A DNA stretch of 64,000 nt from Patiria miniata (GCF_015706575.1 NW_024037050.1:5890001-5954000); one strand, 5' to 3'. Counted from the first letter of the stretch, positions 41,985-56,900 are shown. Notes: generated from the letters alone by a model not told the origin. A program made the numbers and translations.

Positions 41985-44900
41985 CTGTCAGGATTTAAAT
42001 TATACTTTATGATCATCATAATACGTACAATTTAATGTTTTTTCCCCAGAGCGGGGTTGCTTATACACCATCTGACAAATAGTCAGCCTAAAAATGGTGT
42101 GGTCAAGCCCATCACAAGTCCGGTCAAACGAGAATCACAAGTCCAAACCTCAGGCGCGCTTCGTACCAAACTTTGAATAGGGAGCGCTGATCAAATCCCA
42201 CAATCATACACACTATAAAAATTACCTCTGTACAAATTCACCCTTCTCAAGAATGGCTACGCCTCTGGCAAACATTGACGTTATTCTTATCAATGCAATT
42301 TTCAACAGTTTTCAACGGGGGGCCGGGGGAGGGTTCGACACAAAACCAACCCCCTCTAGATCCGTGCCTGGACGGCTGTGGCGAATATTTTTTGAGGGGG
42401 GCGGAGACCTTTTGCCTGTGACGTCACCTTCTAACATTCTCTACTGCTACTTCCTTTTTTTGGCAATTGGGGGGGGGGGGGGTTGGGGGGGGTTCTAAGC
42501 AAAAAATTGGGGGCTGCAGCCCACTTCCCCCGTAGAACCGCGCCTGCCTAACCTAAGTCAAACAACAATCAACTTTGACGAACAGTAACAAGCAAATGAT
42601 TTTGTCACAGTTCAGTTGAAAAGCTTGCGAATTAATTTGATATACTGTCATGTGAAGGACTGGACTAAACACTGCTGAAATACACTCCTGGGGGCTTCCC
42701 CCCAAGGAAGAGACAGCCAAATGATTAGAAACTGAAAGGGGAAATCTGTTAGCACTATACGTTTGGACTGTGATTATTAATGAAATGTTTTAAAGAAACC
42801 AACATCTTCTTGTCATTAATTAATACAGCCACGTACTTGGATAACACTTCAGGCTGGAATCTTCGCCATGGCCGCAGTTGTGCACACCCCATCCGCCATG
42901 TGGACAACTGCCAAGGCTAGCTTCTGTACCAGCGCAGTTTATACTATCGAGGTGAATCGCCCCGGATCCGGCACCGTGGGTAGCTGAGCCGTAGAAGTTT
43001 GTCGCATACGGGTAGCCCAACTGACGACAGGCAACATTGGCGTCGTTCATGTCCCAATTGTCATCACACACGGTGCCCCAGGCGCCACTGTGCCACACCT
43101 CCACCCTGCCCACGTTTGACGTCGCACCATTCACCAAACGGATTGATACTGCAAGTATCAAATGAAACAAACACTAACTTTTTCTCGTTTAATTAATTGT
43201 AATGAGGTGTATTGTAGTGCACTCTGCGGACGTGTGATAAACACGGACGTGTGTATTGATTTTGTGTGTATGTGTCACACACAGAACGTGTATATGACAT
43301 TTAATACACACGGCTTGAAATACGTATGCATACAGGGTTAGTAAAAAAAAATGTCCCTGTGGATAAATCCTTGCCTCCCACAAAAACGGGAACGATCGCT
43401 TGTTTTCTCCCAAGGGTTATCCAAAGGGGTGTCTGGGAGTGTTGAAGTCCAAGATATTTCGGGGGACATGAGACAGTGCAATCTTTACATACAACACAAA
43501 AGGCCTGAAGCAATTAATCAAAATGCACAATATTGAGTGATGGCGTTATTCAGGGAACGTGGAATTTGGTCCAATATGTAAATAATTAACAATAGTCGGT
43601 TTTTGTGGTGGTGGAGGGGGTGGTTAGCCATCCATACCAACCTCCTGATTGTCTGATTCAAATAAGCCTCTGTACTAATGACGTCACACTTTGTTTACAT
43701 GTGTACTTTCCTATGGAACCAGTGGGGGCCTACGATCCACTGAGCACCATAGGAAAGTGCACATGTTAATGACGTCATTGATACTGAGACTTATTATTGT
43801 CAAACAGATCTTTCACTCACAACTCACCACAGAGTAGTCCACTCAATGGAGTCCACTTCTGGCACACTTAGGATTATTGATGGTTATTTCAGTGAGTGCA
43901 AGATTTCGATTTGCTGTCAAAAAATACTGAAGTTCAATTCGGACGATTCACTATGCAGTGCGCCACCAGGAGTTTGCCACGGAGAGCTCATTTTTTTTCC
44001 CAGTGCATTTGTGAAAGATAGATGACAAATTCAAAACGCAGGACATTTAAAATTGTTAGTTGATTTCCGGTCAGTAGTTTCGTAAGCGTATGATTCTAGT
44101 ATCTGTGTGCCCTCTCCTTTTCTTTTTATCAATATGGTGTTTTTGGTAAGGCGGCAGAACGCTTTGCCTCAATCTAAAACAAATGAGCTCAGGTTGCCTT
44201 CTGACACTCATTCAAATGGGCCATGTTTTGTCGACCGTAAACGTGAAAAAATGGACTCTCCATGGGCAACTCGTGGTGGCGCACTGCATTGTGAATCGCT
44301 CGAATTGGGTCTTACTTGTATCACACAAGGTTCCTCCGTATCCAGAAGTGCACGTGCAAGTGTAGCTGTTGACTGCATCGTTGCAGACGCCATTTTGGCA
44401 AGGACTGCTAGCACATTCATTGGTGTCTGCCATAAAGACGGAACATTACACACAAATACTATTGCAAAATAATTTTTGTTTGGTATCAGTATAATACTTT
44501 TCTTGATTAATATTGCTTGCTGTGTTTGAATTGTGATGGCAGAATAATATTCTAACCAGTAAGTGAAATAAATCTTTCTAAAAGTTGACGAGGATGCAGT
44601 TAGCTCCTAACATATATTTTAAATCAATTTACACTTCTTTCTCGTTCACAGCCTTATTAAAATTGGAATAAAATCTCACTGCTTTTTATGAGCAGATTGT
44701 TTGTACATAACTCCGTCAACGAAGTCGCTTTTTTATTTCTAAAACCAAGTGACAATGGCAGTTTTATGTATCTTCTCATGCGTATCACTGAGGGCGTGAG
44801 ACCTGCCCTCAAGAGGGCGCCCTATACAAGGGTCACACTCACGGTACAAGCATTCATGTCATTCTTACCACCCGACCCTATAATGACATGGACCCAGAAT

Positions 44901-47900
44901 GACACACACCACAAACTTTATCACTGTCTGTTGTACATGGAGTATGGCTGTGGATGGTTAAATGATAATGGAGAACAAGATATTGTTTGATGTCCAAGAA
45001 TGTACGGAAGTAATGTTAGGTCTTACTCGTGTTACATAAAGTTCCTTCATATCCAGCAGAACAGGTGCAAGTGTAGCTGTTGACTGCATCATTGCAGACG
45101 CCATGTTGACAAGGGCTGCTAGCACATTCATTGGTGTCTGCCATAAAAGACGGAATATTACACAAACATATTATTGCATAATACTCTTTGTTTGGTGTCA
45201 GCATAATACTTTTCTTGATTGATATTGCTTGCTGTGCTCGGTTTGTGATGGCAGAATAATATTCTAACCAGTACGTGAAATAAATCTTTCTAAAAGTTGA
45301 CGAGGATGCAGTAAGCTCCTAACATATATTTTAAATCAATTTACACTTCTTTCTCGTTCACAGCCTTATTAAAATTGGAATTAAATTTCACTGCTTTTTA
45401 TGAGCAGATTGTTTGGACATAACTCCGTCAACGAAGTCGCTTTTTTATTTCTAAAACCAAGTGACAATGGCAGTTTTATGTATCTTCTCATGCGTATCAC
45501 TGAGGGCGTGAGACGTGCCCTCAAGAGGGCGCCCTATACAAGGGTCACACTCACGGTACAAGCATTCATGTCATTCTTACCACCCGACCCTATAATGACA
45601 TGGACCCAGAATGACACACACCACAAACTTTATCACTGTCTGTTGTACATGGAGTATGGCTGTGGATGGTTAAATGATAATGGAGAACAAGATATTGTTT
45701 GATGTCCAAGAATGTACGGAAGTAATGTTAGGTCTTACTTGTGTTACATAAAGTTCCTTCATATCCAGCAGAACAGGTGCAAGTGTAGCTGTTGACTCCG
45801 TCATTGCAGGCGCCATGTTGACAAGGGCTGCTAGCACATTCGTTGATGTCTGTCATAAATTCAGAGAAGAATACACCGAGTAAACCAACGCGTTTTAGAA
45901 TACTTTTCAATTTTGGCTTGTTTTTCCCCCTTGATTTCCAAAGGGGTGTCTTGGTGGTGTTGAAGTCCAAGATTTTTCGGGTGGGGGGGGGGGGGGGTAG
46001 AAGAGACAAGGCAGTCTCCAAAAACTTGGAGCAATGAATCAATGTGCACAATGTGAGCGATGACGTTATTCAGAGAACTTTGGATTTGGTCCAATTTGTA
46101 AAAGAGGTTTGTTTTGGCGGTGGTACTTGTGATGGTGATGGAGGGGATGGTTAGCCATCCATACCAACCTCCTGATTGTCTGATTCCAATTAATGTTACA
46201 CATATCTTTCACTCCACAACTCACTAGTCCACTCAATGGAGTCCATTACTGGCACACTTAGGATTAATATGCTTAGTCTAGGGAGTGAAACATTTCGATT
46301 TGCTGTAAAAAAGAAAATGGAAGTCAAATTGGGTCTTACTTGTATCACACAAGGTGCCTCCGTATCCAGAAGTGCACGTGCAAGTGTAGCTGTTGACTGC
46401 ATCGTTGCAGACGCCATTTTGACACGGGCTGCTAGCACATTCATTGGTGTCTGCCATAAAGACGAACATTACAGCAAAAATTATTCCACAATACTAATTC
46501 TCTTTCTTTGGTTTAAACATAATACTTTTCTCGATTGATACTGCTTCCTGTGTTCAGTTTGTGTTGACAACCATTGTACAACAGTGAGTGGAATAAATCT
46601 CTCTGAAGTTGACAAGGATGCAGTATGCTCATAACATAATCAATTTGCATATCTTTTTCATTCACAGATTTATTACAATTGGAAAGTTCCTTAAATCTCA
46701 TTGCTTTTAATGTGTAGATGTTTTGCACAGTTCATCGTCAATGATTTTTTTTCTAAATTAAAATCCAGTGACAATGGCAGTCCTTTGTATCTGGGGGTAT
46801 CACAGAGGGCGTAAAACCTGTCCTCAAGAGGGCGCCCTATTCAAAGGGGCACACTCACGGCAGAACCATACATGTTATTCTTACCACCTGCCCTTATAAT
46901 GACATGGACCCTGAATGACATACACCACAAACTTTATCACTGTCTTTTGTACATGGAGTATGGCTGTGGATGGTTAAATGATTATTTAGGGAGAACAAGA
47001 TTTTGTTTGATGTCCAAGAATGTAGGGAAGTAATGTTAGGTCTTACTCGTGTCACATAAAGTTCCTTCATATCCAGCAGAACAGGTGCAAGTGTAGCTGT
47101 TGACTGCATCATTGCAGACGCCATTTTGACAAGGGCTGCTAGCACATTCGTTGATGTCTGTCATAAATACATAAAAAGAATACAATTTTGTTATTTGTTT
47201 GTATTTATTATTTATTTATTATTGTCAATAGATCGATTGCATTCAGCAGTCATCTTTGAGGTGTATTTTGTTATGTCACTAGGCCAGTTTGGTTTTTCAA
47301 CTGCGCATGCGCACAATGATATGGGTCACGGGTCATTCGGGATAATCGAAGGCGTATGAACGCGCGGGTAGACGGCCGGGCGTACGACGCTCGTGCCTGC
47401 GTAACATCGCACCTCATCACGTCAGCGATTTTATCCCGAATAACCTTTGACCTGGACTACTTCACAGAGACACCGAACCCGCTTATTCATTAACTCTCTA
47501 CTATACTGACTAGATAGTGCTTCGACCACAACCTCGTCCCCAGTGCTTACTTTATTTCCAACCTCGTTTCCAATAGTAAGCCCTGGATAGGAAACTTTCT
47601 TCCATTATCCTGATTCGATACCGCAATTGGTTAGTAATGGATTTATATCGTGTAGTTAGTGTTGTTATTTCCAACGTGCATGACGTGTTTTCAGGATAAG
47701 ATTGTAACATTTTAACTCAGTCGAAAACAATCGTGTTTTTGTAACTCACGGCGCGACGAATTGATTGTGTTTTACCCCAGACACCGCATACAAACACAAA
47801 CGCTAATGCAACGTACAGGCAGGCACCAGACTATTCCTCATTTGCATACGTGCGCAAAAATTGTGCACATGCAAATGACCAATACCAGGGTGAGAGAGCA

Positions 47901-50900
47901 GATAGTGGTGGGAGCGTACTGCTCGACGCCCTGGGGGCGAGGTTGGCTTCGACTAATGTTTGTGCACAAGAAGACCGTGTCGCCCTCGCGCTCGTACACA
48001 GACGGTGGTCATTTTGAAGCTCCCTAAAAAGCTCCACAGCCCACGGATCCGTATATAAAGCACATAATTACAATAGTTCAGGAAACGATTTTGGATCATC
48101 AAACACGTTTTCATTCATTTTGCCCACAGTGTTAATTTACTCATGTTAATATTTGTTGTTATATTTTTACTTGGCCAAAGGGAGCTTCAAAATGCCGTCC
48201 AGTGACTTCATCCCCCACGGCCCGAAGCGCTATCCAGTCAGTACAATAGATATCAGCGATATCCCTGCTGAGCAAAAGCAGACACCTCCAAGATGGCTGC
48301 GGCACTGGAAACAGTCTACATTTCGAATAAATCGTGAACTCACTTGTTTCGCAGTGTACGCCATCATAGCCTGCGAGACACGTGCATGCATACTCGTTGA
48401 CGGCATCCACACAATTCGCGCCATTTTGACACGGGTTACTGCCACACTCGTCAGTATCTGAACAAAATGAATCATGTATAAAAGAGAATACTTGTCTATT
48501 TGTTGAATGTGTACGTTATGAGTTCACACACGAATATAATGTAATTAGTTTAGATGTAATTCGGGCGATTCAAAATGCAGTGCGCCACCAAGAGTTTGCC
48601 ACGGAGAGTCCATTTTTCAAGTTTACGGTCGACAAAACTTGGCCCTTTTGAATGAGTGTCAGTAGACAACTTGAGCTAATATGTCATAGATTGGGGCATA
48701 GTGTTCTGCCGCCTTACAAAAAACACCATATTGATAACAAGAAAGGAAATGGGCAAACAGATCCTCGAACCATACGCTTACGAAACCACTGACCGGAAAA
48801 AACTCACAATATCAAATGTCCCGCGCTGCGAATTTGTCGACCATCTCCCACAGTGCACTGGGAAAAATGAACTCTCCATGGCAAACTCTTGGTGGCGCAC
48901 TGCATTGTGAATCGCCCGAATTGATGTCGTGATATTCTTCAGACTCACGGTAACGAAATGTATCCTACTCACTTGTGTTGCATGTGGTTCCCTCGTACCC
49001 AGGGGCGCAGTCACAAGTGAACATGTCCGGGCCGTCGTTACAAGCGGCTCCGTTCTGGCAAGGGTCACTGTCACACTCGTTGGGTTCTGTCAACATGAGC
49101 AATGTTATAGGTGATTAGATAGTCGATCACAAGTCCGGTCACAAGGGGTGCATAGCTATGTTCCCAAATACCTATGTTCTCCAATACCTATGTTCCCTAA
49201 CCATCTAACTATATAACCCTAACCCTAACCCTGTAAGGATTTTGGGGAACATAGGTATTGATGAACATCAGGTAGACCCCGTCACAAGTAACAAGAGATG
49301 AACGACAAAGGAATCCCTTTTTCACAGTTCACGTACATAGCTTTTGACATAATTAGAGACTTGGGTGTTTGTGACGGACTTGTGATGGAGTTGTGAGAGC
49401 TTGTGATGGACAACAACACTGAATAGACACAGCGTGAACTTGCGAGACGATCACAGTTATTGAAAACTCGCAAAACGAACTGGGAGGGTCATGGTTTGGT
49501 ACAAGATACCAAGTGAATTCCATTCCGATTAATTTACTGCAGGAATCGGTCTGAACTCAATTCCATGATATGAAAACCTACAGTTTGTGATCTTTCTTTT
49601 TTATTTGGATTCTTCTTTCCGTCTTTAATTCTGTTCAGGCAGCTAAGTCGGACAAAAAAATAACACCCAATGTAATATTGGCCCAGAAATGATTATTTGT
49701 CCCGCCGAAGAAATAGTTGACACAAGTTTTTACTAATGGTTCAGATTGAGACTTTGTTGTTTCACTACCAAGCCCCTGTAATTTCTGGTGATTTTTAGTT
49801 CAGCCGTCATTTGATTAACTTTTGTTGCACAAATCAAAGCTCAAAACTGTTCTCATCATGTACGTATTTCACAAAGTTTTACACTCAGTACCATTGTAGA
49901 CGTACGGAAATGAAAACCAAAACAATACACGTCTTACTGAGCTTCATATCCTATGCTCAGTTCATGTAGAAAATTGTAGGCCTACCACTTATTTTTTTCC
50001 AAATGCAGTTAATCACATCGGATTCAATTCTCTTCAAAGCGACTCCGATCACTCGAAACCAATTAAACTTACCCAGTGTGGTTGGCATCAATGTCGTTGT
50101 GGGGAGTTCCACTGTAATAGCGGTTCTCTGAATGAAAACATGACAAAAATATAAACATACTATCTTATCCTATACACTTCAAAGTACCAAGTCGAATTAG
50201 GTCCCTGTGTTTGTTTTGATCATTCTTCAAGGATCTTGCATGTAAATTGAGAGTCGGACACAGATTGTAGTAAGAATACAACTAAAATGCCAACCCTCAG
50301 TAAAGAACTTGCAAATTAAAACAAACAGATCAGTGAGATTTCGCAACAACAAACAAACATGAAACATTTAAAGTTGTCATAAACGTGCTTTTTAAAAAAA
50401 TTAGATTTTCTTTTCAGAACGAAATGTAATGGAATATAATGTCCTGTAACAAATAACTGTGCTTGTTTGTTTTTGCAGGCTTTTATACAGATTTTAAAAA
50501 TTGGTTTTAAATGGCGCGCTCCAGTTCAGAAATTGCGCACACTATTCAGAACGAATTAGGAGTGTCCCGCTCATTCAAAAGTTGAAATTAATAATTGATT
50601 GCCCGTCATGGGCCAATTGTTTTCCTGCTATTTCTCATTCGAAAGCTCATAACTAACGGAATGCTAGAAAATTATTAATTTAATTTAAAAAAATCCATTT
50701 ATCAAGGTTCCACACACAAAGCACGCATACACCAACTTCAATATATCAATAATGAACGGCAAAACACGTGTCGGCGACTTTGTGAAACTCCACGGATATT
50801 TGTGGAAACAGAAAATAAGGGAAAAGTTCGACTCTTCCCTGTGTTGTTAATTTCAATCTTTCAATAGCTAGGCCTATTTGGCTGAATAAAAAAATGTTTT

Positions 50901-53900
50901 CAATTCATATTTTTATGGAAATGGTTGATGGAATAATACTGCACTACGTTCAATCTTTCATAACCGTCAAATACATAATTCACCGTATTGGCTCGTATCG
51001 TAGTCTTTCCTCGGCTCGTAGTCTTTCCTTTCTACATGTTGTTATACATCTCAATGAAGATCTTGATGAAGGCCAAGCAATAAAATTCACAGGCGCATAA
51101 ACTCAATATCCTTTGTTAATCAACAATATGTTCTTTCGAATGCATGATTCGTTATGGTGCATTTAATTTCATAAATTGCTGTACATGACTTTTTTTACGA
51201 TGTAGTTTTCCTTCGTCATCTGTGTCCGTGTCATATTTTAGACACTTTTTTTTTAAATTTCTTCATAGACCATCTTGTTACCCCAGTTTCCCTTCGATTT
51301 CGTTTTAATAGCTTGCGAGCTGACTGTATGCTATGATGCTTGTAGTTTATATAGGTTTTCCCGGCCAATTTCACCAAGCTTTCATTCAATTTAACGCCTG
51401 GCTCATTCGATTTAAATTGAAATTGAAAGATCACGCAGATCGACATTCGACAATCAAAAAGAATCATTCAATTTCACTATCCAAGCATTCTATCGCCTTT
51501 TAGCTTCACTCGTCCGTATCAAAGATGCATTCATTTTAAAAGTATCGCGTTGTTGGTCGTTGGCTTACTGCCATGTACTGACACATCATATAATCACTAA
51601 ATAAAAGAAATTTATGACAGCAAAATATCCAAAATTCTAGCAACTTTGTTTGCTGAAATAGTTGTGTAACATTAATCATGCCCGGTATGCCATCACAGGT
51701 TATCTAATGAATATGAAACTTTGCATTAGCATAAAACGGAGAAGGCACCAAAAATACCCCTCAAAATGGAAAACGAAACTTGCAAATAAGGTTAAATGTG
51801 ACACAAAGATGTATTTTCAAGGTTTGCATTGCAGACTTACTTTGCATATAGGACCCTGTGAATACGGTAAGTGTTCGGTCAGACATGCGCAAGAAAACAT
51901 TTAAGAAATAACTCAAGAGAAATGTTCCAGATGGTATGGTGCAACCATTGCCAAACATAGGTGTTCCGATGTCTTGCACGTCAAGAAATCGTCAACGTAA
52001 AGATGACCCTTCCTCAAATGTTTAAACAAGTAGAAAAGATAAACAGTGAAAAATAAATTATCTTAGTCCCTTCAATTAATTAATTCGTAGTTACATCTTG
52101 TTTCCCTCATAGGGCCTATCAGTTAATTTGTAACATTGTAAATTTTACAGTCATCAAGTTTTGGGAGGGAATGAAGTCGAAATTTTTTAATTGGTTACTT
52201 ATTGTCGGCCGATTTTTTTTTCGTGCGATATCTCATTGGAAAGCTCATCACTTATGCAATGCTAGACAATTATCAATTCAATTTGAAAATCTATTTTTCG
52301 GGTGCCACAGCCAAAAGGCACGTACACGATATGCCATTAGTGCGACCACTCAAATCTACACTTGAAAATAACTACGCTTTTTGCAATCCTCTGAGAGGAA
52401 AAGACGTAAAAGTCGCCGGATCGGTCCACGATGCTATATAGGCTAATACAAAACGCGTGATTCCAAAATTAACATACATGAATACGTGGCTGTACGTCAC
52501 TAGATATGTATATTCAAAGTGTTTCGCTCAAAACTTTTTGAACTGGAGCGCGCTGTGTAAAACCGCTTTTCAAAACTATATAAACGCATGCGTTAATGCA
52601 AACAAGCACATATTTTTGTTACAGGACATTGTACTCATTCCAATTTCGTTCGGAAAAGAAATTTGACATTTTGAAGAAAAAAAACGTATCAACCAACTTT
52701 AGGCAATTGTTTTAAGACATCCTCTGTCAGTGTGTGTTTGGTAAGGTCAAATATAGGCATTATGTGTTATTCCTCAATTTCTCTATTTAGATTTCTATAT
52801 TATGTTAGTCCCTGAAAAATTAGGTAAACATAAAAAAACCCATTCATTTGAATAATGCAATCTCACGTGTCATAAATAACTATGAAAAAGACATTATACT
52901 ACATTCCTTGTCATGCGACTCGATTTATTATGGAGAGGATTATACTGGGCACTGGACTAGTAATGCAGCAAACCCATAGTTCAAAAGTCTTCATTGCTTC
53001 ATGGAGCTACATGATTGCTATATATTTCTCAAGGTCCGTACATCGATTTGTTGACTGACATAACAAGGGAGGGTTGAAGTTTAACGTTCATTTTATAGTT
53101 TCTATATATATCCATCGAACGTGTTCATCCTGAAGTAGGCGTTTACTAATTCATTGTAACGATGCACATATTTGATTACACGTTGTCGTACTCAGCGAAG
53201 GTCATATAACTGATCAATAATTGAACTTTTGGGCGAGTCGAACTGAACTACTGGCAAGCATTTCTTGTTCTACAAGCAAGTATGGTCAAATACTATAATG
53301 CACATGCATCAGGTGGTAACGGACTGGTTCTCGGACTTAACTCCCCTAAAATCCTCCAGGGCCATAAATCAGAGGAAAACAAATTGAAGTTTATTTCGTC
53401 GATTGGTAGGAATTGATTAAACACAATTTAAGAGAGAAAATTCGCTTTGGGGAAACAAAATAAAATGTAAAACTTCGGGGCACTCCAACCCGTAACCTGC
53501 AGCATTTGGACCCCGACCTAACGTAGCAGGCCACAGTGATGCCTCGCTTTTCATTGTGCAGGCCCTAAATCTAAACTTTATGAAGATATTTCAAATCCCA
53601 TGACATCTTTATTCAATCAGGTGATATGTTTCAAGCATCACGTAAATGACTTTACTAGACTGCAGAAGAACATTTTCCGAAATTGGCGCGAGCGCGAATT
53701 AAACGCGTGTTTGGGATCTGCTTTATGAACTTCGGTCTCCATAGTGTACCATTGCAAGGATCTAAAAACCGGAGGGGGGGGGGTCTAAAACGCGTCCTGC
53801 TAGGGGGGTCCAAGGGTATGCCCCGGAAAATATTGAAGGCTACGATGCTTTCTCCTGCATTCTAAGGCAATTCAAGAATACATTTAGGAACTTTAGCATT

Positions 53901-56900
53901 CCGCTTATTATTTTTGGCCCCATTTTACTTGTGTCATAACATTAGTCAGCAGCTGAACGGGGGTGTGGGGGTGGGGGTGGGGGGTTGCAACCTCCAACAC
54001 CACCCCCCCCCCCTCTAGATCCGCTACTACTAATTATATTGTTCAAGATTTTTGGCGGTAAAAATGATCAAGTACCATGCCAGGGCAGGAGCAGCTAATA
54101 GGAGCGATGTTTCTGAACACCCATGCATAATGACGGTCCCACTGATCTCCATGTAAACAAATCTGGATAGCACGTGGGCCGCACCTTTTTTCCCAGCATA
54201 CGTCGTCTTTTAACCAATCACATCACGCAACCTAACATGAATATTTACTTACGCTGAGTGGAGGGAAGACACTTAGCTTCTCGTAGTGTTTTCCCTTCAA
54301 TAAGCCTCTGTACTGATGACGTCAAACTTTGTTTACGTGTGTGCTTTCCTATGGTGCTCAGTGGACCGCGGGGCCCCCACTGGCTCCATAGGAAAGTGCA
54401 CATGTGAACAAAGTGTGACGTCATCAGTACAGAGGCTTATTAAACTTATCTCAACGAACAAAAAGGTTCAATGAAAATGGACACAGGTTCGAACCACAGA
54501 TCTTGCCATCCATAGTTCATTCCACTACCCATGTGGCAGCTCGACGAAAGCCGTTCTTTGAAACGCTTTAGTGTACATGCATGATTGAGTGATAGCAATG
54601 GTGTGACGTCATTCTAATTTTCTTATGAATAAACATCGAACTCTAGCTAAATAATCATGATCCAAAGACCATTGACGATGTGTGCTGCAAATAAAAACAC
54701 CGCTCGTGGACCATTCTGAGCTGTACAAAAAAGTGAAGCTGCGCGCTGGTTCCCGATCCCTCTCGATTTAAGTCGTCTAAAAGTGTACACAAAAGTCTAA
54801 AAGTGTGCATTTACATCAAATATATTTTGTTGCCATTTAATTTTGTTTTTTACAAAAAATCAATCCAATTTGATATTTTTCTTTATAAATCTATTAATCT
54901 GGGACTGGCAATATGGCGGACAGTCCACTTCTAACAGCCAATGGGTTATGCAGATTTGTATATGGAGGGCAGTGGACAGTCTCCAGTTACAGTGATGACG
55001 GAAGCATTGTGCCTGTTTTCACAGAAAACAACCAGTCCATTCTGAACAACACATGGCACAATGCTTCGATACCATTCCTTGAATTGGTCCGATGAGCAAA
55101 TAAAAATATTGAATGAAAACTTGGTGAAATTGGACGGGAAAATCTATACTTATAGACTACCTGTATTTTGGCACACGTTGTTGCCATAGTTACATCAGCG
55201 CATCTGATGCTTGTCCGTTCATGGAAAATGCTTTTGGCAGTAGTCAAAGCAGACATTTGTCATTGTTGATATCAGCAATATAGGTAGCCGCTATGAGATT
55301 GTTTTGAAAACTGTGCTTTGACGTACAGTAAAATTAATAAGAAAAGCATGCACTGTAACACCCCCCCCCCAAAAAAAAACAGATAAAAATTACGACAATG
55401 GTAAATTGATGGTACCTATTAGTCGTGAATTGTACGGTAATTTACCGCATTACAACGCGTGACAATGAATGGTACCCTTACAAAGCTTACGGTCAATTAA
55501 GCGTAGCTAGCAGTCTGTATTATCACTAGTAGCTCAGGAACCATTACGGAGATTGTTTTGAGCGAAATATATGAGGAAATAATGTTCTTTTGACACCGTA
55601 ATTTTATTAAAGAAATAGGTATAATCATGTGTGTGAAAATATTGCACTCTCTACGATGGCTGCTATGCATAAAATTGATGGACATACAGCAATTGAATAT
55701 ACAGCGTGTCCCAATAAACATCGATAGTTTTCGCAAAGTTGTTCAGACTAGCTAAGCAAACTGTATAGCATTTTCAAACCTGTGGTCTTGTTTATAATTG
55801 GTGAAAAAAAATCTATCGATGCAAACCGGAGATATCTTTAATTTGGTAATGTATTTTTCGACCTGCACAATGTAATTTCCACACTAGTATTTGCTTGTAT
55901 ATTATTGGGTTATCGGTATGTGTTACCAGTCATGTGGTTGCTAAGGCAAAGCATCTGGTGTTGTTAGGCAAAGCTAATCCGATTACGTACTTTTAGACGC
56001 TTTAATAGAGCAGTGAATTCCATGCATCCCCAAAAACATGACTTTTGAACGTTGTATTTCTCAGAAAATATGCTCAGTGTGATTGAAATGTTAATTTATA
56101 ATGGAAGACTACACTCTAAACTTCATGTCAGTGAAAAAATCTCGGTCATCGATGCCGAAACGTCATTACTGGTTACTGGTAAGGCTGACCTTCAAGTCTG
56201 GAAGAAATCGTCCAAAAACTTCCCCAAATGCATGTATGAACCTCAATTTTTTAGGAATCTCTCCAAGTTGTTATTTCACGAGTAGTTCAACACTTATATC
56301 ATCTAAGAATATTCCGAATTTCAGCTCCGTCTGTTGTTGCAAACGCTAGTGTACCAACTAGAACCATCTCCATGGAAAATTTCGACGAGGATTTTCCGCC
56401 GACACAGTCAACGTGTATTGTTCCGCAAAGCGCCGTAGGCGCTACGGTTGACCGAGTATGGTAGATTAGCATATTCATTAGCGTCACTCGGAGTGTTGTG
56501 GCGTGGGTCACGGTATCGACCAATGGAAGCCGGCAAAAAGGGTGATATTTATCAATTAATAACTCGTGAAGGCGGCTTTTCTCCAAATTTATACTGCATA
56601 CCATAATGAATAGGAACCTTATTAATTTTTGTGAGTCTTGAAAAGATTGACAGATACTGCAAACGCTAGTGTTCTAACTTTCAAAAGTGCACGCAGCCAG
56701 GCCTATTTTTCCAATGTCAACGAAAAGAAATGAACACATCGCAACGATTTTTAGCACATACTTGGGTCATTATGAGGGAAGTAAACCCTGAAAGTTGCAT
56801 GAAGATATGGTCTTCCAAACGGGAGAAATTAATTTCCAAAGATTTCGCTCGCCAACGTGAACATGTGTGTACACGTAGTTTCATTCAAAATGAACTATGT

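Noticed and set aside
44688-45702. Two nearly identical 100-codon plus-strand ORFs as duplicate genes
   Set aside because: They are intron sequence antisense to the EGF gene, identical only because the intron was duplicated with its exon, and have no domain.
49215-49233. Telomere or telomeric fusion site
   Set aside because: Only about three CCCTAA units inside an intron; too short to claim more than chance or a small insertion.
50512-52556. Inverted GCGCGCTCCAGTTCA words as ends of a 2-kb transposon
   Set aside because: The match is about 18 bp, no TSD was found, and the span overlaps a segmental duplication, so evidence is too thin for a call.
53770-54015. G- and C-runs as a regulatory G-quadruplex cluster
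   Set aside because: Only homopolymer-like runs in an intron; no promoter or conserved context to support a role.
54913-55256. Short ORFs in intron 1 as an extra exon
   Set aside because: No domain, and the listed exon phases already close without them.
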